From NCBI GenBank assembly GCA_021852225.1, contig JAJZOA010000369.1, positions 1 to 10,386 on the forward strand: a stretch of 10,386 nucleotides of DNA, given 5' to 3'. Positions 1 through 6,427 of the stretch are shown piece after piece (the stretch's first letter is position 1; each line of letters begins with the position of its first letter). This DNA is from Planctomycetota bacterium. Its GTDB lineage: Bacteria > Planctomycetota > Phycisphaerae > WQYP01. The notes under the pieces were generated by a model. It saw only the letters and a program-made list of their open reading frames with translations. It had not been told where the DNA came from and did not search any database. A program made the translations under genes and the position numbers.

Positions 1-7
1 ACCTCCG

Positions 8-640
8 CTACCTGAGCCAGATATGGGCCGCCGTCAGGCTCCGCGGCGCAGTGGGGCCTGTGGTTAAACTTTGGTTCAGCATGGTCAAGAATCCGCTGGA
101 AATCAGCTTGCGAAGTTCGGATTGCAGTTTTTTGACAAGCTCTTCTCTTTTCCGGAATTGCTTCAGGCCGGGCCGATCCGTAGCGGCCACGGCGGCGGCA
201 TTTGGCGCGCGGTGGCTGGTGGCGGGCGGCGTGGACAGAAGCCCCTTTAGCACATCAATATCCCGCACCGCGCCGCCAAGCCGCCGAATAGCGCGTATCC
301 GCCGCAGAAGGCGTCGGCCTTTGGCGTCTGACAGAAGGCCCGCAATTCGGGCGGTCTGCAACAATTCCGCGAATCGCCGAAGCGTGACGCGCAGGTCATG
401 AATCGCGGCGGCATCCGGTTGATGAGCAGCGGCAATGACCTGACCCAGGACTCGTTCCTCGGCGCGGCGGAAAAGAGCGTTTAGGCTCGTGGCTCGGCGT
501 GATGGCCAGACCTCGCCCCGTGGTGGCTTGAGCGCGGGAAAGACCGGCGATTTTTCGGGCCTCGCCTCAGGGGGTGGCGCGCCGGGCGCGGCCGGCTGGA
601 ATCTTGTGAGTTTGACGGTGGAGTGCTTCATTGGGTACAC
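8..640 (-). CDS. CHAD-domain protein, probably truncated
   Basis: CHAD (conserved histidine alpha-helical) domains are basic helical bundles that bind inorganic polyphosphate and are often encoded beside polyphosphate enzymes. Here residues 1-50 are a Pro/Ala-rich, probably disordered leader. Residues about 52-190 are helical and carry the first CHAD signature, His81-Asp-Leu-Arg, a very basic helix at 109-120, and the Gly-x-x-Arg-Asp-x-Asp-Val-Leu motif at 123-131. Only about 155 residues of domain are present. A full CHAD domain is usually well over 200 residues, with a second His/Lys/Arg-rich half that is absent here. The reading frame opens with GTG at 640. An ATG three codons later (631) is an equally good start, and neither has a clear Shine-Dalgarno. 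The gene diverges from the Ppx/GppA gene, which supports a shared polyphosphate role. The family call is good; whether the product is intact is doubtful. Confidence 0.8.
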   Translation of the reverse strand: MYPMKHSTVKLTRFQPAAPGAPPPEARPEKSPVFPALKPPRGEVWPSRRATSLNALFRRAEERVLGQVIAAAHQPDAAAIHDLRVTLRRFAELLQTARIAGLLSDAKGRRLLRRIRAIRRLGGAVRDIDVLKGLLSTPPATSHRAPNAAAVAATDRPGLKQFRKREELVKKLQSELRKLISSGFLTMLNQSLTTGPTAPRSLTAAHIWLR

Positions 641-644
641 CCGT

Positions 645-673
645 TAGACAATCATGACTACTGGCAGCATAAT
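645..673 (+). promoter_or_regulatory. sigma70-like promoter for the Ppx/GppA gene
   Basis: TAGACA (645-650) and CATAAT (668-673) each match five of six consensus bases and are separated by exactly 17 bases. The predicted transcription start is near 680, only about two bases before the ATG at 682. The message would therefore be leaderless or nearly so, which fits the lack of a proper Shine-Dalgarno. This is sequence matching only. Confidence 0.5.
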
Positions 674-681
674 CAGAGCAT

Positions 682-2343
682 ATGGCAAAGTCTCGCACAT
701 ATATTAAGACCGGTCCGTCCCATAGCAACGGCGCGCCTGAATCCGGCGGGCGCCGCGGCGCGCCACATGGCCTGCGCATTGCGGCAATTGATATCGGCAC
801 CAACAGTCTGCACATGGTGGTGGTGGAAGTCACCCGGTCAGTCGGCTTTAAAATTTTAAGTTCGGAAAAAGACCTGACGCGGCTGGGCAGCGCCGCGCTG
901 GTTCGCCATGTACTTACCAGGTCGGCCATGCAGCATACGCTTGCCGTGTTGGGCCGTTATCTGCGGGTGGCGCGCAATCTGGACTGTGACCGGATACGCG
1001 CGTATGCCACCAGCGCCGTTCGGGAAAGCGTTAACGGCGGCGATTTTGTGCAGGCCGCCAAAACGCAGCTCGGTTTGAATATCCGCGTGATAAGCTCTCA
1101 GGAAGAGGCCCGCCTCATTTACCTGGCGGTGCGACAGGCCGTGGATATGGTGGATTCCAGCGCGCTGGTCGTGGACATTGGCGGCGGTTCGGCGGAATTT
1201 ATCATCGGTGATTCTCAGAAAGCCGCAATGCTGGAAAGCCGCAAACTCGGGGCAAGTCGCCTGACCCAGCAGTTTATCGCCCATGATCCTCCGAGCCGCG
1301 GGGAAATCCGGGCGCTCGAAAAGCATATTCATCATGAACTCAAGGGCATTATCAAGCGGACTCGGGCGCTGGCACCGGCGAAATTCATCGGAACCTCCGG
1401 AACCATGGAAAATCTGGCGGCGATGTGCCTGGCGCGCCACGGGCAGGAGGTTATCCGACATCGCCTGCTTACGGAAATCCGACGCGAGGATTTTGAAACG
1501 CTGTATCGGCGACTGCTGAATATGGATCAGAAGGACCGACTGGACCTGTCCGGGCTGGATCCCGGCCGGGCCGACCAGATTGTCGCCGGCGCGGTGCTGG
1601 TGAAATATCTTTTCGATGAACTGGATATGCCGGTGATTGAAGTTTCTGACCGTGCGATGCGCGAGGGAATGATCATCGACTATATGCAGACGCATTGGCC
1701 GCGGATACGCCTTTCCGTTGAAATAATCGATCCGCGGCGACGCAGTGTGGTGGAACTTGGCCGGCGGTGTAATTTTGACGAGGCCCACCACACAAAGGTC
1801 GCGTGGCTGGCGGTCAATCTTTTTGATCGCCTTTTGCCTTTGCATAAATTGCAGCGCCACTACCGTGAACTTCTCGAATTCGCCGGCCTTATGCACGACA
1901 TCGGCTGGCATATCGGCCACAGTGGCCACCATAAACATTCTCTTTATCTGATAAAAAACGGGGATTTAAGCGGTTTTTCGCCCCGTGAACTGGAAATCAT
2001 GGCAAATACCGCCCGTTACCATCGACGCAGTGAACCGAAGAAAAGCCACCCTGACTATATGGCGCTTCCGCCAACTGACCGAAAAATTGTGGATCAGCTT
2101 TCCGCGATTCTCCGCCTGGCCGAAGCTCTGGACCGCGGCCATTATGGCAACGTCCGCGACTTGCGGGTTATTCGCCGCAAGGGAACGGTCAGCATTGTGG
2201 TGCAGACCGCGTTTGATCCGGAACTGGAACTTTGGGCGGCGCGTCATAAGTCCGATTGCTTTGAGAGGTTGTTTCAGGTGAAATTGCATTTTTCAGCGCG
2301 GGTGGCAAAGCCCGGGGCGCGAAAGCCTGCCGCCAGCCGGTAA
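682..2343 (+). CDS. Ppx/GppA exopolyphosphatase/pppGpp phosphatase with C-terminal HD domain
   Basis: The predicted cytosolic enzyme removes terminal phosphate from long-chain polyphosphate and/or pppGpp. Residues 32-42 form the first phosphate-binding motif of the actin-like ASKHA fold (IAAIDIGTNSL). Ser139-Gln-Glu-Glu-Ala-Arg carries the expected catalytic glutamate (141 or 142). Residues 163-170 (VVDIGGGS) are the second glycine-rich motif, and 236-241 (IGTSGT) the adenosine-like motif. After about residue 350 an HD-type helical domain follows, with His369/370, the His405-Asp406 pair, nearby histidines at 410-419 and Asp484 in a LAEALDRGHYG segment. At 553 residues this is the long GppA/Ppx architecture. 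The first 30 residues are a Gly/Arg/Ser-rich extension with no alternative ATG, GTG or TTG start before the first motif. The divergent CHAD gene fits polyphosphate metabolism. Polyphosphate versus pppGpp preference cannot be told from sequence. Confidence 0.93.
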   Translation: MAKSRTYIKTGPSHSNGAPESGGRRGAPHGLRIAAIDIGTNSLHMVVVEVTRSVGFKILSSEKDLTRLGSAALVRHVLTRSAMQHTLAVLGRYLRVARNLDCDRIRAYATSAVRESVNGGDFVQAAKTQLGLNIRVISSQEEARLIYLAVRQAVDMVDSSALVVDIGGGSAEFIIGDSQKAAMLESRKLGASRLTQQFIAHDPPSRGEIRALEKHIHHELKGIIKRTRALAPAKFIGTSGTMENLAAMCLARHGQEVIRHRLLTEIRREDFETLYRRLLNMDQKDRLDLSGLDPGRADQIVAGAVLVKYLFDELDMPVIEVSDRAMREGMIIDYMQTHWPRIRLSVEIIDPRRRSVVELGRRCNFDEAHHTKVAWLAVNLFDRLLPLHKLQRHYRELLEFAGLMHDIGWHIGHSGHHKHSLYLIKNGDLSGFSPRELEIMANTARYHRRSEPKKSHPDYMALPPTDRKIVDQLSAILRLAEALDRGHYGNVRDLRVIRRKGTVSIVVQTAFDPELELWAARHKSDCFERLFQVKLHFSARVAKPGARKPAASR

Positions 2344-2394
2344 GCGGGGTGGCAATCGGGTAAAATTCTGGCCGGAATATCTGGCGCCGGGCCG

Positions 2395-2410
2395 TGCGGT
2401 TGACACCGCA
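2395..2410 (+). other. perfect 6-bp hairpin upstream of mutL
   Basis: TGCGGT and ACCGCA pair perfectly around a TGAC loop, ending 25 bases before the mutL start. There is no following T-run, so it is not a standard intrinsic terminator. It could be a processing or stability element between the phosphatase gene and mutL, or an operator. The hairpin contains a perfect TTGACA, but no -10 box lies at the right distance. Confidence 0.4.
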
Positions 2411-2435
2411 AGAAGAGTAGATTTGTTGAGGCATC

Positions 2436-4445
2436 ATGTCTGAAGAAAGCATTCCAGTTGCGACCGCAGACCCGCGTGGCGGCGCTATCGCCGTGCTGCC
2501 CGATGCGCTGATTAACAAAATAGCCGCCGGCGAGGTGGTGGAACGTCCTGCCAGTGTGGTGAAGGAACTGCTGGAAAATTCCGTGGATGCCGGGGCGAAG
2601 CGCATCACCATTCAGATTGAAAATGGCGGTCGCACGCTGATTCGCATCACCGACGATGGGTCTGGTATGTCGCCGGAAGATGCGCCGCTGGCGTTCGCTC
2701 GCCATGCCACAAGCAAGATCAGAACCATGGAGGACCTCTTCGCTATTTCCACAATGGGCTTCCGTGGCGAGGCCATTGCATCGGTCGCGGGTGTCAGTCA
2801 CGCGCGCATCATCACACGCCGGCCCGCGGACCTGCAGGCGGTTTCGATTGAAGCACACGAAAGTGTGATTGGTCCGGCCATACCTTGCGCGGGTCCGCCC
2901 GGCACCACAATTGAAATTCGCGATTTATTCTACTGTGTTCCCGCGCGGCGGAAATTTCTGCGGACCGACGCAACGGAATTCGGCCATATTCAGGAAATGG
3001 TTCTGCGCACCGCGCTGGCATTTCCCGGAATCGGAATTCAGCTTTCCCACAATGGCCGCATCACACTGGACCTGCCACCAACCGCGGATCACCCGTGGCG
3101 GATTGTTCAGTCGCTCGGTCCGGAATTAAAGGACAAGTTGCTCGGCGTGAATCTGGATGACCGGCACATTCGGGTCGGTGGCTGGATCGGTCTGCCCGAA
3201 ACCGCGCGCGGTACGGCACGTTACCAATATTTGTTTCTTAATGGACGGTTTATCCGTGACCGGTCCCTTCTTCATGCCATCAAGGAGGCATATCGCGGGC
3301 TGATCGAACCCAACAGTCAGCCGGTCGCGGTGATTTTCGTCTGGATGGATCCGGAAGCGTTCGATGTCAATGTACATCCGCAAAAGACTGAGGTCCGCTT
3401 TCGCGAACCCAATCTTCCATATCGTGCCGTGCTTGCCGCGTTGCGGGAACAGTTGCTGGCTCGCGATTTAACCGCCGCCGCCAGATTCCACTCCGGCATG
3501 AGATTGCCGGCGGGCGGCCAGCATCTGGATCAGCAAAGCGCCCAGAGCCGCCAGGTGGTGGCCGATTTTTTTCGGGCCTCGAATCCGCCCCAGTCCGGAT
3601 TCGAATTTCCTTCGTCGGGAACAGCTTCGGCGACGGGCCAGGATGAATTAACCCGATCAGCGATTCCGCTGGTGAATCCTCCTGCCGGACCATTGGCGGA
3701 AACCCCAGATGTGGACACCCGGCAGCCAGCCGCGGGCGACTGGCCGGATTCAGCGTCGTTCGTTGCCCCCACGGCCGGCGTGGAAAGCGCTGTAAATACG
3801 GAAGTACACCGGCCATCGGCGGAAATGGCCGGCCCATCCGCCCGTGCTGGCCAGACCGGCGGCTACACCGCATTGGGTGGAAAATTCCTGCAGGTTCACG
3901 ACAGTTATCTGGTAGTGGAAGAACCGGATGGCCTGCTGCTGATAGACCAGCATGCCCTGCATGAGCGGATTATTTACGAACAGCTTCTGGCCCGCGTGCG
4001 CAAAGGCCCGATGGAAGCCCAGCGTCTGCTGATGCCGGTAGTGGTGTCCGTAAGTCCGCGACAGATGGCGATTATCGGGCGGCTGCAGCCCATGTTTGAG
4101 CGCGTTGGTATGGAAATATCAGAATTTGACCATGTAAGTGTCGCGGTGCAAAGCCTGCCAACGCTGCTGGCCAGGCTCAATCCGGTGGACTACATTCATT
4201 CCCTGCTGGACCGGTTGTTGGAATCTTCCGGGCGCATCAGTGAGGAAGAACTTCTTCATGAAGTGCTGGATATGGCCGCCTGCAAGGCCGCGGTGAAGGC
4301 GGGCGATCCGCTGGCACCTGACGAAATCCGCTCGCTGCTGTCCCAGCGGCTGGACGTGGAGCGTTCCAGCAATTGCCCGCATGGCCGCCCGACAACCATA
4401 CGCCTGTCTTTGCGGGACCTGGAAAAGCAGTTCAAACGCCGCTGA
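2436..4445 (+). CDS. mutL: DNA mismatch repair protein MutL, endonuclease type
   Basis: MutL couples mismatch recognition by MutS to strand incision and removal. Residues 20-54 and following give the GHKL ATPase: Glu44 (expected catalytic base) and Asn48 (Mg2+ ligand) in KELLENSVDAGA, DDGSGM at 73-78, ATSK at 91-94 and GFRGEA at 108-113. A transducer domain follows to about 335, then a Pro/Ser/Ala-rich linker to about 470. The C-terminal domain has the complete nuclease motif DQHALHERIIYE (504-515), an AC-K-AA-x-KAG segment (Cys616), CPHGRP (647-652) and a terminal Phe-x-Arg (666-668). A QxxLxP clamp-binding motif is at 529-534. This is the latent-nuclease form found in bacteria lacking MutH, not the E. 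coli form. The 669-residue length is normal. About 20 residues precede the conserved start. GAGG at 2428-2431, four bases before the ATG, supports this start. The gene follows the phosphatase by 92 bases and converges on the MFS gene. Confidence 0.97.
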   Translation: MSEESIPVATADPRGGAIAVLPDALINKIAAGEVVERPASVVKELLENSVDAGAKRITIQIENGGRTLIRITDDGSGMSPEDAPLAFARHATSKIRTMEDLFAISTMGFRGEAIASVAGVSHARIITRRPADLQAVSIEAHESVIGPAIPCAGPPGTTIEIRDLFYCVPARRKFLRTDATEFGHIQEMVLRTALAFPGIGIQLSHNGRITLDLPPTADHPWRIVQSLGPELKDKLLGVNLDDRHIRVGGWIGLPETARGTARYQYLFLNGRFIRDRSLLHAIKEAYRGLIEPNSQPVAVIFVWMDPEAFDVNVHPQKTEVRFREPNLPYRAVLAALREQLLARDLTAAARFHSGMRLPAGGQHLDQQSAQSRQVVADFFRASNPPQSGFEFPSSGTASATGQDELTRSAIPLVNPPAGPLAETPDVDTRQPAAGDWPDSASFVAPTAGVESAVNTEVHRPSAEMAGPSARAGQTGGYTALGGKFLQVHDSYLVVEEPDGLLLIDQHALHERIIYEQLLARVRKGPMEAQRLLMPVVVSVSPRQMAIIGRLQPMFERVGMEISEFDHVSVAVQSLPTLLARLNPVDYIHSLLDRLLESSGRISEEELLHEVLDMAACKAAVKAGDPLAPDEIRSLLSQRLDVERSSNCPHGRPTTIRLSLRDLEKQFKRR

Positions 4446-4503
4446 TTCGCGCGCCACGGCGTGTCTCGCCAAATCACCCGCAGACCATGGCTCAAGCTCC
4501 GCT

Positions 4504-6030
4504 TCAGCGCTGTCCGCCGTCAATTTTAGCCTGATGCCGATGATGCCAGAACGCCTCAATCTGTTCCAGCGTCTTGCCCTTGGTTTCCGGCAGCACCAGC
4601 AGGACAAACAGGAAGCTGATAAGGGAACAGCCGGAATAGATGAAGTAGGTGTTGGTCAGGCCCGCATTGGACTTAAGCCACGGGAATGTCTGTGCCACAA
4701 TATATATGGCAATCCACAGGGTAAATATGCCCACCGATGCGGCGCGGCCGCGAATTCTAGCCGGGAATATTTCTGAGATGATGATCCAGGGCATCGGCCC
4801 CATCGCCATGGCAAACGCGGCAATGAATACCAATATGCTTGTAAGCAGAACAACCACCTGTGTGTGATCGAAATGGTAAATAACATGGGGAACCATTTTG
4901 CCGCCGGTCAGTTTCAACACGGTGGCGTGTTTAGCCATTGCGAACACCAACCCAACCGATGCCAGAGACAGCACCTGAATGGCTGTGCCGATTGCCAGAA
5001 GTAACTTGCGCCCCGCTTTGTCCACAAATCCAACCGCAATAAAGGTAAAGGCCAGATTTACCATTCCCACCAGCGCCGTGGAACCAAATGCATTTGATGT
5101 TTTCATGCCAGCAGCCTCAAACACGCGAGGCGCGTAATATATAATGGAATTGATGCCGCTGAATTGAGAGAAAATCGCCAGAAACAAGGCGATCATCAAC
5201 GGCAGGCGGTATCGGGGAGCAAACAATTCAGAGAATCGGCCGTCCTCTTGAGCCGCGACCTCCTTTACCGCCTTGATTTCTCTTTCCGCGCCTGCTGAGC
5301 CGACGAATTTCGTCAGAATCGTGCGCCCCTGCTCCTCCCGATTGTTGATTACCAGCCAGCGGGGGCTTTCCGGAACGGCCAAAATCATCAGGAAAAAAAG
5401 CAACGCGGGAAAGGTTTCAGAACCGAGCATCCAACGCCAGCCCATCGTCTGATTCCAGTTCACAGCGGCGACACCGTGCGCGGTGGAGATGGAGTGCCCG
5501 GTCTTGAGAATAAAAAAATTGACCCAGTAGACCAGGGCAATCCCCACCACAATACCAAGCTGAAAAAGTGATCCCAGACGGCCACGGTGGCGTTCGGGTG
5601 CGATTTCCGCGATATAAACCGGGGCCACCATGGATGAGGCGCCGATGGCCAGTCCACCAAGTATTCGAGCCAGAACGAGTTCAAAAAAGACCTGGGGAAT
5701 AGCCGATAAAATGCCGGAGATGGCAAACAGGACGGCGCAGACAATGAGGATATTTTTGCGCCCATAGCGATCCGCCAGGGTTCCCGCAAACATCGCTCCC
5801 GGAACGCATCCGAGTTCCAGACAGGCAATCGCAAAGCCCAGCCAGCCATTGGACAGATGGAAATAACTCTGAAGATACCCCTGCACGCCCGAGGCCACAC
5901 CGGTGTCATAGCCGAACAGAAGTCCGGCCAGAGCCGCCGCTGAAACGGCGAACACGATTGGCCCGATTCCAGGGATCGGTCCGGATGTTTTTGGCAAATT
6001 CGCGGAGTCCAGATTCGTCATTGTTTCCAT
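4504..6030 (-). CDS. MFS sugar porter (XylE/AraE/GalP-like)
   Basis: This is an inner-membrane sugar:proton symporter of the MFS sugar-porter family with twelve predicted helices. Family signatures in order are GYDTGVASG (40-48, helix 1), DRYGRK (87-92, loop 2-3), PVYIAEIAPERHRGR (137-151), PESPRWL (220-226, end of helix 6), SQFSGINSIIYYAP (288-301, helix 7), DKAGRK (337-342), GPMPWIIISEIFP (411-423, helix 10) and PETKGKTLEQIE (481-492, C-terminal end). In E. coli XylE helix 7 begins with two sugar-contacting glutamines; here the first is serine (Ser288), while Gln289 and Asn294 remain, so the substrate may differ from xylose. The 508-residue length is normal. The gene converges on mutL across 58 bases with no clear terminator and diverges from the symporter gene. 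Translation may begin at the second Met (ATG at 6021), because an AAGGA lies eight bases before it and overlaps the first ATG. The transported sugar is not determined. Confidence 0.92.
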   Translation of the reverse strand: METMTNLDSANLPKTSGPIPGIGPIVFAVSAAALAGLLFGYDTGVASGVQGYLQSYFHLSNGWLGFAIACLELGCVPGAMFAGTLADRYGRKNILIVCAVLFAISGILSAIPQVFFELVLARILGGLAIGASSMVAPVYIAEIAPERHRGRLGSLFQLGIVVGIALVYWVNFFILKTGHSISTAHGVAAVNWNQTMGWRWMLGSETFPALLFFLMILAVPESPRWLVINNREEQGRTILTKFVGSAGAEREIKAVKEVAAQEDGRFSELFAPRYRLPLMIALFLAIFSQFSGINSIIYYAPRVFEAAGMKTSNAFGSTALVGMVNLAFTFIAVGFVDKAGRKLLLAIGTAIQVLSLASVGLVFAMAKHATVLKLTGGKMVPHVIYHFDHTQVVVLLTSILVFIAAFAMAMGPMPWIIISEIFPARIRGRAASVGIFTLWIAIYIVAQTFPWLKSNAGLTNTYFIYSGCSLISFLFVLLVLPETKGKTLEQIEAFWHHRHQAKIDGGQR

Positions 6031-6034
6031 CCTT
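6030..6034 (-). promoter_or_regulatory. ribosome binding site favouring the internal MFS start
   Basis: Read on the minus strand, AAGGA lies eight bases upstream of the ATG at 6021-6019 but overlaps the ATG at 6030-6028. The second ATG has the better spacing, so the product may be 505 rather than 508 residues. Confidence 0.5.
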
Positions 6035-6098
6035 TTTTTCTGAATTCAGCCGCCAGGCCGCAAAACCATTGCTATACTTGCTTCGATTGAGTGAACAT

Positions 6099-6127
6099 AT
6101 CATCCGGTCGGTTCCGAAAAAAATCAA
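6099..6127 (-). promoter_or_regulatory. candidate promoter for the MFS gene
   Basis: On the minus strand TTGATT (6127-6122) and GATGAT (6104-6099) each match four of six consensus bases with a 17-base spacer. They would give a leader of about 70 bases to the MFS start. The match is moderate and other starts are possible. Confidence 0.3.
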
Positions 6128-6224
6128 CTGACCTCAAAAAAGGGAGCGAAATTCTCCGCGACCGTTTCCGGATTTGCCGGCATAACTTCCCGAAAATGTG
6201 TCGTGTTCCTGCCGCCGTGGTCCA

Positions 6225-6237
6225 ACGGTTAAACCGT
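6225..6237. promoter_or_regulatory. 13-bp perfect palindrome, candidate operator
   Basis: ACGGTT-A-AACCGT is perfectly symmetric about a central A and lies in the middle of the divergent intergenic region. Its size and position fit a site for a dimeric regulator acting on both transporter genes. The GntR/LacI-type regulator encoded nearby is the obvious candidate, but nothing in the sequence proves that link. Confidence 0.4.
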
Positions 6238-6374
6238 CCGCAAAGGGGGGTGTTCGATTCGGGCCAAAGTTCGTAAAATGCCGTCGTAGCAAAACCGGTC
6301 GCTATGCCGCCGCGGATTAAACCCGGCGATATTGGCTTACCCGCCATGCTGAACAACGGGAGTTGACCCGATGA

Positions 6375-6423
6375 CGGCCTGCAGATCAGGCATCCAGCGA
6401 TGGTCACAGTCGGCCTGATGGAG
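6375..6423 (+). promoter_or_regulatory. foldable leader ending at the symporter Shine-Dalgarno
   Basis: ATCAGGC (6385-6391) can pair over seven bases with GCCTGAT (6413-6419), immediately before the GGAG ribosome-binding site at 6420-6423. Between the arms, CCA-GCGA-TGG (6394-6403) forms a small GNRA-capped hairpin. A second copy of CGGCCTG at 6375-6381 competes for the same central strand (GCCTG/CAGGC). The two exclusive folds differ in how closely structure abuts the ribosome-binding site, so translation could be modulated. This was found by eye and no energies were computed. Confidence 0.35.
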
Positions 6424-6427
6424 ATTC

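Larger units (their letters stand above)
6031..6427. other. 397-base divergent intergenic region between the two transporter genes
   Basis: No protein gene is supported here. Described separately are a minus-strand promoter candidate, a 13-bp palindrome at 6225-6237 and a foldable leader before the symporter. Other visible elements are a perfect CTGAATTCAG palindrome at 6040-6049, just upstream of the MFS ribosome-binding site, and a TAAAAT -10-like box at 6274-6279 reading towards the symporter without a convincing -35 box. A string resembling tRNA arms runs from about 6210 to 6265 but does not fold as a complete tRNA. The length and the divergent layout fit joint control of two uptake genes. 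Confidence 0.6.

Noticed and set aside
856..1938. Long 360-codon minus-strand open frame opposite the Ppx/GppA gene.
   Set aside because: It lies wholly within a gene with clear family motifs, is rich in His/Arg/Gln as expected from the complement of a GC-rich frame, and shows no recognisable domain.
2400..2422. Perfect TTGACA (2400-2405) as a -35 box of a mutL promoter.
   Set aside because: No acceptable -10 box lies 15-19 bases downstream; the hexamer is part of the hairpin loop and stem instead.
4446..4503. Bidirectional terminator between the convergent mutL and MFS genes.
   Set aside because: Only very short imperfect stems and no T-run on either strand could be found in the 58 bases.
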